Shown: positions 45,489 to 54,355 of the stretch, piece by piece
How positions within the stretch are numbered: position 1 is the first letter of the stretch
Layout of the letters: each line of letters starts with the position of its first letter
Made by a program: the position numbers and the translations under genes
Source: Discostella pseudostelligera
Lineage: Eukaryota; Bacillariophyta; Thalassiosirophyceae; Thalassiosirales; Thalassiosiraceae
Assembly: GCA_036940085.1 (NCBI GenBank)
Contig: JALLBK010000049.1
Location: 1 to 54,355 of the forward strand
Length of the DNA stretch: 54,355 bases
Direction of reading: 5' to 3'
Notes under the pieces: generated by a model
What the model was told of the DNA's origin: nothing
Seen by the model: the letters and a program-made list of their open reading frames with translations, nothing else
Database searches by the model: none

Positions 45489-47529
45489 ACTGTGAAGGAG
45501 AAATAAAGGTGTTTCGCGGGAATTCTTAGAGAAGTGATATGAATGCACAGCATTTTCATTCCAAACCGTGTATTGATATTATAGGTTCAATTCAGATTCA
45601 CATTCACAATAATGAGACCTGACGGCTTATTGAGGTCCAAAATGAAGGATGAGTCGATTTGAACACATCAGATATGACGTGCTGATTGAGCTGGTAGACG
45701 TATTTCACCTCGCAATCACATCTACTTCGATCCAGTCATCATTTCACCTGATGCGTCTATTCATTCCACTTTCTAGCCAAACTTTTGCCGCTTCTGTCGA
45801 TTCTGAAATGATCGGTAGTCCCTTTTGCTTTGATTCTGAGATTTGAATCCCAAACTTTTATCTCGCTTCGTCTTGTTCCGATTCAGATCACCTTCGATAT
45901 CGTCATGTCTTCCGCGTCCACTCGCATGATGTGCCTTCTTCTTTTCGTTTTGGATTTGATTAAAAATGTCCTCGGTAGAAACTTTGTCGTTGGAGAAGAA
46001 ATCGTCTCCACTTTTATCACTATCTGCTGCAATATCCTCGGTTTCGCGTTCTTTGATTGTGGCCTTCGTTTTCTGATTGTTGTCGAGCAGTTCTTGATTG
46101 TGCTTAGGCTTAGTGTCTGCGTCAGAGTCGGAGTTGTTGTCACTCTCATCGCTATCGTCGCTGTCTTCTGATGAAGAGGATGAAGACGACGTCAACGATG
46201 TTGATTTCGCTGAAGACTTCTGCTTCTCACTGACAGATGATTTGAGCGGATCGGCGCTATCATCGTCATCGTCAGACGAAGGCCCATTTTCATCACCATC
46301 GTCACTGTCACTACTGGTACTCTCATCGCTTGACGCGCCGCTACCGTCATCGGGCTTCAATAACAATTCTTCTCGATAATCATCGCCCGTTGTGGATTCG
46401 TGAAAGAGACCCTCCAAACCTTTGGAAAGTTCAAAGCGACTATCGGATGCATTCGCGGATCCCTTTTTACCCTTGTAGGAATTGAGTTCAGTTGAGGCAA
46501 GTGACCTCTTGGCTTCATTCTCATTCTTTGGTGCCTTATTCTTTTGTTGGTTTGATTGTGCCGATCCGGAAGCAGATGACACGACAACGATCGATGGATC
46601 GTTTGGATATGTATCCACGGGCATGGAAAGCAAGGCTCTTTTGGCTTCCGCGAGATTTACCCATGTCTTAGCATTCTTCAGTGACAATTTATTGTTTGGC
46701 TCCCTCGCGCTTTCATCTGCGTTTATACCCGCCGCCTTCTTACCACTTTCGTTTTCCATCTCACTATCAGAGTCATCACTGGGAACGCTACTGCTATCGT
46801 CATCGCTACCACCACCACTGCTGCTGCTACTACTATTGCTACCATCGTGAGACTTCATTTGTTGCATCCGCTCCTGCTCCTCCATCGGCGCTGCTTCTGA
46901 TTCTGCCAACAATCCCTCGCGTATGACATTCCATACCGCCTTTCGTCGCTTTTGTCCTCGTTCGTCATCCACCACTCGATTCATCCCATTCGTAAATAAT
47001 GCCATGTATTTCATATTGGTGGGGAAGAAGGCAATATACAGTTGATCCATGGCTATGGATTGAAGTTGTTGCTGCAGAAGCGATATTTGTTGCTGTGTCT
47101 GCTCGAATTTGGCATCCTCACTATAATCACTATTTTGTTGTTTTTGCTGTTGCTGTTCGAGGAGGAGTTGTTGCAATTGACGCTTGACAGATTTTTCCAG
47201 CCTCGTAATCTTTTGCCTTTCGATGAATTTCACTTGATGATATCTGCAAGAATTCCAGAAATATTGAGAGGCATTTATTGTTTTGTTGTTAGAGTCTACT
47301 GTAGTGAAAATATGCAACTCTCGTATTGTATCATTGAGTGCAAAGAGCGAACTTACTTGACAGCATTCTTCTTCTCCCGTTCCCTCGCCTCGTGAGCACG
47401 AATGTCTTGCTCTAGCTGATGAATCTTTTGCTTGGTGGCATCAATTAATGCTTCCCGGTTGTTGTTGTTGGTGGTGGTGGTGGTGCTGGTTTGATTGTAT
47501 CCTCCCCGTTCAAGCTTATCAAGCAATCG
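43684..47529. repeat. Tandem duplication, copy 1 (3,846 bp)
   Basis: This segment reappears at 47533-51378 with a constant offset of 3,849. The two copies look identical over coding, intron and intergenic sequence, including all translated frames. It contains the MATE gene from codon 249 to its stop and all of EFG1 except the first 69 codons. The three bases CAG (47530-47532) separate the copies. Confidence 0.97.
45773..47529 (-). pseudogene. EFG1: 5'-truncated EFG1 copy
   Basis: Exon 2 (45773..47243) and the last 173 nt of exon 1 (47357..47529) are present. The first 69 codons, the start and the promoter are missing because the duplication breakpoint cuts exon 1. Upstream of the break the minus strand is antisense MATE sequence. 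Coding content otherwise matches the intact copy at 49622-51585, with no internal stop. A shortened product could only arise from an internal or foreign start, so it is probably non-functional or a source of antisense transcript. Confidence 0.88.
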
Positions 47530-47532
47530 CAG

Positions 47533-49337
47533 TGTGGTGCCTTGGTCGTGGCATTCATGTATACAGCAACGACGAATTTGATTGCTGCGGCAGTAAGGGA
47601 GGATGCTGATGAGGAGGAGGAGGAGTTGGCACAGTATGCTGCTTCTTCATCTGCATTGACTGCATCAACAACTACCACTGGAGAAAAACAACAACATCAT
47701 CCTGTGACTCGACAACCAAAGACTACCAAGACATTACTAACCGCATTCAAACTTGCTTTCCTCGTTGGTACCACCTTTGCCACCACTCTCATGTGCACGG
47801 GACCATATCTCCTTCATCTACTCATGGGAGGAGTTACTGATCCCATCGTATATAATGCAGCATTGCGATATGTACGTATCCGATCACTTGGTATGCCTGC
47901 CATGGTAGTCATTGGTACTGCCCAAAGTGCCTGTCTTGGTATGCAAGATGTCAAATCACCCTTGTATGTACTCCTGGCTGCGGCGGTAATTAATTTTTTA
48001 GGAGATGTGGCGTTGGTCCCATTGAAGAATGATTGGTGGGGTGGTGCGGCCGGTGCGGCTTGGGCGACTGTGGCGAGTCAGTATGCGGCGTTGGTTTTCT
48101 TTGCACGATGGTTGACGATGAAGAAATCAGAGAATGCTACTACTACTGATGTTATCTCATCTGACAGTGACGATGATGCAATGATTGATTCGAAGAGAAT
48201 GCCTCTGTTTTGGAAGAAGAAGGGAAGAAATGATAACAACATGACGACAACACCTACTGCGGAGATGATTGCCAATCATGGTGACAATACTGTTGGCTTG
48301 ACGATGTCAGCAGATCCTCTCCCTTTGTCGGTATCTGCAGCAACAACTACTGCTGGAATGAGGACAACTATTGACGACGGGAATAGTCAACTGCATCGTC
48401 ATCGTCAGCAACAGCAAACCCAGCTGACACCATCATCTCCAGAACAAACAACAACATCACAAACCAAAATACGTGGTTTCCTCTCCAACTCGCAACTAAC
48501 ACTCAGATCCTTCCTATCCCTTCACAATTTGGATAAGAACAAGGTGAAAGAATTCTTCCCATTTGTCATACCGGTAACCACGACTTCTATTGGACGTATT
48601 TCGGGATACATTGCCATGTCACATGTGGCTGCATCGACACTTGGCACGTACGACATGGCAGGACATCAAATCATATTGTCCATCTTTTGTTGTATAACAC
48701 CCTTTGTGGATGCGCTGTCGCAAGTAGCGCAATCGTTCGTTCCTGCCGTCTTTGGGGCCAAGGAACGTACTCAAGAGCGTGCCAATGCCCTCCGGAAGAC
48801 GGTGAATAATTTCCGTTTGGTCGGGTTGGGCTTTGGGGGTGTGTTAGTGAGTTTGGTGGCTTGCATACCATTGATTAGTCGATATTTCACTACCGATTTG
48901 GTGGTTTTGGAGAGGGTGCATAGTGCCATTGCTCCTGTGGGATTGTTCATGTTGGTGAATGGATTGATGTGTGCGGGAGAAGGTATGTGAAGTGTTTCTT
49001 ATGCATGCATCATTATCACTATTCAATCATTACACTTATTTGACCCCATTCCATGAACAACCCCACCCAAACACACCGCATCATCTACCCAGGCACATTA
49101 CTTGGACAAAAAGATCTCAAATTTCTACGCAACATGTACGCCATCTTCTTCTTCACTGTACCCGCTTACATGCTGCGGTTGAAACACCGAGCATTGACGG
49201 GAGTCCAAACTGTCGGCGTGGCAACCATGTGGACAGCATTTTCAATGTACAATGTGATAAGAGCGTCATCGTTTCATTTACGGTTAGCACAGTTGCAACG
49301 ACGGACGGATAGAGGGGTGAAGAATGATGCGGCTTAG
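47533..49337 (+). pseudogene. 5'-truncated MATE transporter copy
   Basis: The coding sequence resumes at codon 249 of the intact gene (CGALVVAFMYTATTNLIAAA) and continues through exon 1 to 48982, then exon 2 49093..49337, 564 residues in all. The signal peptide, AAA-F plastid motif and first transmembrane helices are missing. The junction CAG keeps the frame open back to about 47491 through antisense EFG1 sequence, but no native ATG is there. A product would lack plastid targeting and part of the N-terminal bundle. Confidence 0.87.
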
Positions 49338-51378
49338 ACTGTGAAGGAGAAATAAAGGTGTTTCGCGGGAATTCTTAGAGAAGTGATATGAATGCACAGC
49401 ATTTTCATTCCAAACCGTGTATTGATATTATAGGTTCAATTCAGATTCACATTCACAATAATGAGACCTGACGGCTTATTGAGGTCCAAAATGAAGGATG
49501 AGTCGATTTGAACACATCAGATATGACGTGCTGATTGAGCTGGTAGACGTATTTCACCTCGCAATCACATCTACTTCGATCCAGTCATCATTTCACCTGA
49601 TGCGTCTATTCATTCCACTTTCTAGCCAAACTTTTGCCGCTTCTGTCGATTCTGAAATGATCGGTAGTCCCTTTTGCTTTGATTCTGAGATTTGAATCCC
49701 AAACTTTTATCTCGCTTCGTCTTGTTCCGATTCAGATCACCTTCGATATCGTCATGTCTTCCGCGTCCACTCGCATGATGTGCCTTCTTCTTTTCGTTTT
49801 GGATTTGATTAAAAATGTCCTCGGTAGAAACTTTGTCGTTGGAGAAGAAATCGTCTCCACTTTTATCACTATCTGCTGCAATATCCTCGGTTTCGCGTTC
49901 TTTGATTGTGGCCTTCGTTTTCTGATTGTTGTCGAGCAGTTCTTGATTGTGCTTAGGCTTAGTGTCTGCGTCAGAGTCGGAGTTGTTGTCACTCTCATCG
50001 CTATCGTCGCTGTCTTCTGATGAAGAGGATGAAGACGACGTCAACGATGTTGATTTCGCTGAAGACTTCTGCTTCTCACTGACAGATGATTTGAGCGGAT
50101 CGGCGCTATCATCGTCATCGTCAGACGAAGGCCCATTTTCATCACCATCGTCACTGTCACTACTGGTACTCTCATCGCTTGACGCGCCGCTACCGTCATC
50201 GGGCTTCAATAACAATTCTTCTCGATAATCATCGCCCGTTGTGGATTCGTGAAAGAGACCCTCCAAACCTTTGGAAAGTTCAAAGCGACTATCGGATGCA
50301 TTCGCGGATCCCTTTTTACCCTTGTAGGAATTGAGTTCAGTTGAGGCAAGTGACCTCTTGGCTTCATTCTCATTCTTTGGTGCCTTATTCTTTTGTTGGT
50401 TTGATTGTGCCGATCCGGAAGCAGATGACACGACAACGATCGATGGATCGTTTGGATATGTATCCACGGGCATGGAAAGCAAGGCTCTTTTGGCTTCCGC
50501 GAGATTTACCCATGTCTTAGCATTCTTCAGTGACAATTTATTGTTTGGCTCCCTCGCGCTTTCATCTGCGTTTATACCCGCCGCCTTCTTACCACTTTCG
50601 TTTTCCATCTCACTATCAGAGTCATCACTGGGAACGCTACTGCTATCGTCATCGCTACCACCACCACTGCTGCTGCTACTACTATTGCTACCATCGTGAG
50701 ACTTCATTTGTTGCATCCGCTCCTGCTCCTCCATCGGCGCTGCTTCTGATTCTGCCAACAATCCCTCGCGTATGACATTCCATACCGCCTTTCGTCGCTT
50801 TTGTCCTCGTTCGTCATCCACCACTCGATTCATCCCATTCGTAAATAATGCCATGTATTTCATATTGGTGGGGAAGAAGGCAATATACAGTTGATCCATG
50901 GCTATGGATTGAAGTTGTTGCTGCAGAAGCGATATTTGTTGCTGTGTCTGCTCGAATTTGGCATCCTCACTATAATCACTATTTTGTTGTTTTTGCTGTT
51001 GCTGTTCGAGGAGGAGTTGTTGCAATTGACGCTTGACAGATTTTTCCAGCCTCGTAATCTTTTGCCTTTCGATGAATTTCACTTGATGATATCTGCAAGA
51101 ATTCCAGAAATATTGAGAGGCATTTATTGTTTTGTTGTTAGAGTCTACTGTAGTGAAAATATGCAACTCTCGTATTGTATCATTGAGTGCAAAGAGCGAA
51201 CTTACTTGACAGCATTCTTCTTCTCCCGTTCCCTCGCCTCGTGAGCACGAATGTCTTGCTCTAGCTGATGAATCTTTTGCTTGGTGGCATCAATTAATGC
51301 TTCCCGGTTGTTGTTGTTGGTGGTGGTGGTGGTGCTGGTTTGATTGTATCCTCCCCGTTCAAGCTTATCAAGCAATCG
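47533..51378. repeat. Tandem duplication, copy 2 (3,846 bp)
   Basis: Direct repeat of 43684-47529. Its left end cuts the MATE coding sequence at codon 249. Its right end runs on into the unique 5' part of EFG1. The outer flanks (CCGAT before 43684, TTTCTGCG after 51378) share no obvious microhomology. Confidence 0.97.
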
Positions 51379-51585
51379 TTTCTGCGATCGCAACATATTC
51401 TTGAGTGAGGCGTTGGTGTGGCTACTACTAGTAGTACCGCTGCTCGTCGGACGACGTCGATTGTCGCCGCCATTCTCATCATCGTCACCACGAGGCTTGC
51501 TATTTTTGGACGATGATGATTTGCCCTTGCGCCAGGGCTTGTATTTCCGATCTAGGCCGTGTTTGCTTCGTGTGGGCCTCATCAT
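49622..51585 (-). CDS. EFG1: rRNA-processing protein EFG1-like, intact copy
   Basis: Two exons, complement(49622..51092, 51206..51585), give 616 residues. Efg1 acts in early 40S maturation within the nucleolar small-subunit processome. Diagnostic features: SLKNMLRSQKRLLDKLERG near residues 56-74, a coiled coil (EALIDATKQKIHQLEQDIRA), then KYHQVKFIERQKITRLEKSV across the splice and LYIAFFPTNMKYMALF, the conserved 'Y..FP...KY.ALF' segment. The remaining ~400 residues are an acidic Ser/Asp-rich disordered tail with a basic C-terminus (KRDYRSFQNRQKRQKFG), as in nucleolar proteins. Start MMRPTRSKHGLDRKYKPWR is basic and plausible. It is convergent with MATE. Confidence 0.82.
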
Positions 51586-52090
51586 TGTAATAGGAAAGGC
51601 GATGAATGGAGGCTCCTACTACCATTGCAGCGCCGGCAGCGGCACATCAACATCATCATCTTCGCCATCTCCATTCTCCAACTCCTCAACTCGATCGAGT
51701 GGTATGGATGGTGGGTGTTGGCAGACCGCCGGCCAGACGCACCACATACCCTAAAAGATACTTAGGAAATTTTAAAATCAAAATTTGAAATTAAAAAGAT
51801 ACTTAGGAAATTTTAAATTAAATTTTAAAATTAAAAAGATACTTAACAACAGTATTGAATATGGCGGGAAAGCCCCGCCACAACTTCCCGCCAAAAACTG
51901 TCTCGCATGCCTAGAGTTTTGGCGCGCTCAATCGAGCAGCAACATTCACATGCACCATCGCATTGGCATTGGCAATCATTGGATCGATTGAGGTGCACCG
52001 TCGTCGTCGTCGATTATTATTGCAGGATATGAAGCCGACAACGCCGCAGACGACGATAATCAAAGATAGCTTCATTATTAGCAATTAAAA
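51586..52090. promoter_or_regulatory. Divergent promoter with E2F-like cluster and AT-rich repeat
   Basis: This lies between EFG1 (-) and the primase-helicase (+). TGGCGGGAA (51862-51870), CTTCCCGCCAAAA (51884-51896) and TTTTGGCGCGC (51917-51927) are E2F-type sites. At 51753-51846 an AAAAGATACTTAGGAAATTT unit is repeated about 2.5 times with a 40-41-bp period in otherwise AT-rich sequence. Confidence 0.5.
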
Positions 52091-54355
52091 ATGCTCCGTT
52101 CAATCAGATCTCGCGACGCTATCGGTAGGATCTACAAATTGCGTCATTGCAGCAGCAACAGCAACAACAATCGCATCGGCGGCATTGGTGGTGGAAATGG
52201 CGTCGATTGTGATAGAGTCGCTCGAAGATCATTGATGTCGGTGGTCTGCTCAAGTAATGATGGCAGGGAAGAAGCAGTCGGCCGAGGGACGTCATTGTCA
52301 TCTTCTATTCAGCAACGCATGCAGCAACAACACCATCATCATTGTGACATCAGCATCAACAATATCGCTGGCACTATTCATGCACCATCTTTGGTAGCAT
52401 CGCGATCGCTACCAATCCAGCAAAGCCTCCGCCATTATCATACGTGTCATCATCCTCATCACCATCGGCAAAGCCAGCAACATCAACAACAACAACATCG
52501 AATACAACCACAGACAACCATCATCACTACACAACGACGCAGCAAGGTCTTTGTATCTCGACACAACCAAACACTCAATCTATCATGCCAGTCCATCATT
52601 TCCTTCCTCCATGCCCACCTACCCCACTTGAACTCCAGCAGCAGCAGCAGCAATGGTGACCATCTCCGCATCACCTCCTCTCACGTCATTCTCAAAGAAT
52701 GTCCATTCTGTTCAAAGCCAACCAATGGAAAAATGGACAATATGTACAAATTGTACATTAGCATTGGAGGTGGAGCATACTTTTGTCATCGGTGTGGGTG
52801 CAAGGGTAGCTGGTATGATTTTAAGAATGAGTTGTCTGGAGGATTTATTCACGAGACATCATCGTCATCATCATCGTCAGCAGCATCAGCTTCGTCGAAT
52901 GGCAATGCGGCTGGTATTAGTAGTCGGCATCCACACCCAACACCATACGATGGCAACAACAACAGCAGCAGCAGCAACAACAACATCGTACCTCATCTTC
53001 CCATGCCTCCAAAAAAATTAAATTCAGTCTACATTGCCAAATTATTCGATCCATCAAATTCACCCACCGTCAATCCTAGGGAACATCATGCACTCAAATA
53101 TCTCACGGACGTTCGAGGATTGAAGAAGTCGGTATTGCTCAAGTATGGAGTGGGATGTGCTCCGTACAACTTCCCTACCACTATTAATAAGCAGGATGGA
53201 GGTAACAGCAGCAATCACAACAATAACAACAATGCTAATAACAACAACAACAACAACAACAACCCGACGGAGGAGAACAAGAAGTCGACCGTTGGATACG
53301 TCAGTAGCATGTGTGTGACTTTTCCATGGATGATGCGAGCAAGCGAGGTGGCGGAGCTTGAGGAGTTCCGTGGGTCCAAGTTTGCTTGGAAGGAGAATGG
53401 TGATGATCGCGATGGTACTACTACTGCATCTACATTCGCTACAACAAAGATGACAAGCAAGGAAGGCAAGCATATCTCTGAAATGACACCGCTGGAGAGA
53501 CATCATTTCAGAAAGTCACGAAAGAATCGGACCAAAGGAGAGGTGGGAACGGGAACTCCTCTTACTGTCCACGCCACCAGCGAACAAGAGAAGGAGGAAC
53601 GAGATTCGGACGAGGCTGACATGGAAGAATTGCTCTACGGACCATACATTTCACGTCGGATCAAGGTACGTTCCGTCGAACAGAAATCGTGGCAGCGCCT
53701 TGATCCACCAGGTGGAGGATTTGGCTTCTTTGGATGGCATACCGTCCCGCACAACGCATCCGAGCTGATTATTACCGAGGGTGAATTTGATGCCATGGCA
53801 GTCTATCAAGCTACTGGTCGACCGGCGGTTAGTTTGCCAAATGGGTGTCGATCCTTCCCAACTGAACTACTGGTATTGCTCGAAAAGTTCGATACAATCT
53901 ATCTTTGGATGGACAACGATGGGCCAGGACGAGAGGGTGCCGAGATGTTCGCGAGGAAATTGGGAGTTGAACGGTGCCTCCTCGTTCAGCCGAGTGGAAA
54001 GCGTGGTTGGAATGGTGCAGATCGAGCGTCGTCAGAAGGAGTCTCCTCCTCGGAAGATGCCGCAATCGAGGCCGGTGCTGCCGCTCCGAGGCCTACTCCT
54101 CTACCTCCGAAGGATGCCAATGAGGCATTATTGATGGAATGGAACCTCAATGAGTTGTTGGATGAGGCTCGAGAACCACCACATGAGAAGATATTGAGGT
54201 TTTCGGATCTCAGAGACCAGGTTAGTTTTTGCACTGCAGATTACGTTTACCACCTTGTAATACACTTCTGTCTCTTACGCAATATCGTATCCTTGCTTTA
54301 CAAATCATGGTTTCAGGTTATACATGAAGTTGTTAATCCAGAAAAATACCGAGGC
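52091..54355 (+). CDS. Twinkle-type organellar DNA primase-helicase, 3' partial
   Basis: Exon 1 52091..54220 (710 codons) and exon 2 from 54317, running off the window. The frame has no stop to the edge. Parts seen: a basic, acid-poor presequence (MLRSIRSRDAIGRIYKLRHC); Gln/His/Ser-rich linkers; a zinc ribbon CPFC..CHRCGC (C203 to ~C237); and a TOPRIM domain with ITEGEFDAMAVYQATGRPAV (~563) and TIYLWMDNDGPGREG (~607). The join DLRDQ|VIHEVVNPEKYRG leads into the helicase part, as in plant Twinkle. It would prime and unwind organelle DNA. An Asn run (~380) and long Ser/Thr insertions interrupt the primase half. The RecA-like helicase lies beyond the window. Confidence 0.88.
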   Translation, partial: MLRSIRSRDAIGRIYKLRHCSSNSNNNRIGGIGGGNGVDCDRVARRSLMSVVCSSNDGREEAVGRGTSLSSSIQQRMQQQHHHHCDISINNIAGTIHAPSLVASRSLPIQQSLRHYHTCHHPHHHRQSQQHQQQQHRIQPQTTIITTQRRSKVFVSRHNQTLNLSCQSIISFLHAHLPHLNSSSSSSNGDHLRITSSHVILKECPFCSKPTNGKMDNMYKLYISIGGGAYFCHRCGCKGSWYDFKNELSGGFIHETSSSSSSSAASASSNGNAAGISSRHPHPTPYDGNNNSSSSNNNIVPHLPMPPKKLNSVYIAKLFDPSNSPTVNPREHHALKYLTDVRGLKKSVLLKYGVGCAPYNFPTTINKQDGGNSSNHNNNNNANNNNNNNNNPTEENKKSTVGYVSSMCVTFPWMMRASEVAELEEFRGSKFAWKENGDDRDGTTTASTFATTKMTSKEGKHISEMTPLERHHFRKSRKNRTKGEVGTGTPLTVHATSEQEKEERDSDEADMEELLYGPYISRRIKVRSVEQKSWQRLDPPGGGFGFFGWHTVPHNASELIITEGEFDAMAVYQATGRPAVSLPNGCRSFPTELLVLLEKFDTIYLWMDNDGPGREGAEMFARKLGVERCLLVQPSGKRGWNGADRASSEGVSSSEDAAIEAGAAAPRPTPLPPKDANEALLMEWNLNELLDEAREPPHEKILRFSDLRDQVSFCTADYVYHLVIHFCLLRNIVSLLYKSWFQVIHEVVNPEKYRG

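Noticed and set aside
45773..49337. A fused MATE-EFG1 gene or multi-gene resistance island
   Set aside because: The apparent fusion is only the duplication junction; the genes are convergent on opposite strands in both copies.
51554..51567. AGGCCGTGTTTGC, identical to the start of the MITE end
   Set aside because: It is EFG1 coding sequence (KHGLD codons); the match stops after 13 bases and no second end is nearby.

Overview
This window is nuclear DNA from a photosynthetic stramenopile, most likely a centric diatom. The genes are purely eukaryotic: linker histone, RPB5, LSM6, BRM-type SNF2 ATPase, cytosolic PheRS alpha, ribosomal proteins uS17 and P2. Introns are mostly about 75-130 bp with GTAAG/GTGAG donors. 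Genes sit close together on both strands. One transporter starts with a signal peptide followed by an AAA-F cleavage motif, the presequence type of secondary red plastids. The species call is an inference; no rRNA or plastid marker is present.

Layout. 1-1160: degenerate repeats (182-bp tandem repeat, a 72-bp duplication around a single N, and inverted ends). 1221-1822: histone H1 (-). 2369-3218: a non-autonomous PIF/Harbinger-like element with perfect inverted ends and a TTA target duplication. 4029-5000: secreted serine protease. 5324-11072: a large RIC1-like protein (-). 11472-12713: formiminotransferase-like protein. 12789-13216: small membrane-anchored protein (-). 13611-15091: mitochondrial ATP synthase gamma. 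15473-17652: carotenoid-oxygenase-like protein (-). 18146-19822: PheRS alpha. 20132-21539: FAD oxidoreductase. 21976-24786: topoisomerase VI B-like GHKL ATPase (-). 25402-27044: GDP-mannose 4,6-dehydratase. 27426-28062: LSM6 (-). 28352-28985: small, probably mitochondrial protein. 29238-30010: RPS11/uS17 (-). 30746-36876: BRM-like SNF2 ATPase. 37168-38144: RPB5 (-). 38352-38785: gene interrupted by an N. 39141-39750: P2. 40747-42195: multipass membrane protein. 42940-51585: a MATE transporter and the rRNA-processing gene EFG1, convergent and caught in a tandem duplication. 52091 to the window end: Twinkle-type organellar primase-helicase (partial).

Most exon joins were worked out by hand. Each keeps the frame across GT..AG borders and restores family motifs; examples are WGLSLERP in PheRS, GLGKT in SNF2, VMYIS in LSM6 and EGTLLGQKDL in MATE.

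The most notable points are four. First, an apparently identical 3,846-bp tandem duplication (offset 3,849, three-base CAG filler) leaves one intact and one 5'-truncated copy each of MATE and EFG1. Second, a carotenoid-oxygenase-family protein has lost three of the four iron-binding histidines. Third, a complete MITE with Harbinger hallmarks is present. Fourth, an E2F-like TTGGCGGGAA motif, often in inverted pairs, recurs in most intergenic promoters. I saw no CRISPR array, bacterial operon, virus or tRNA gene.
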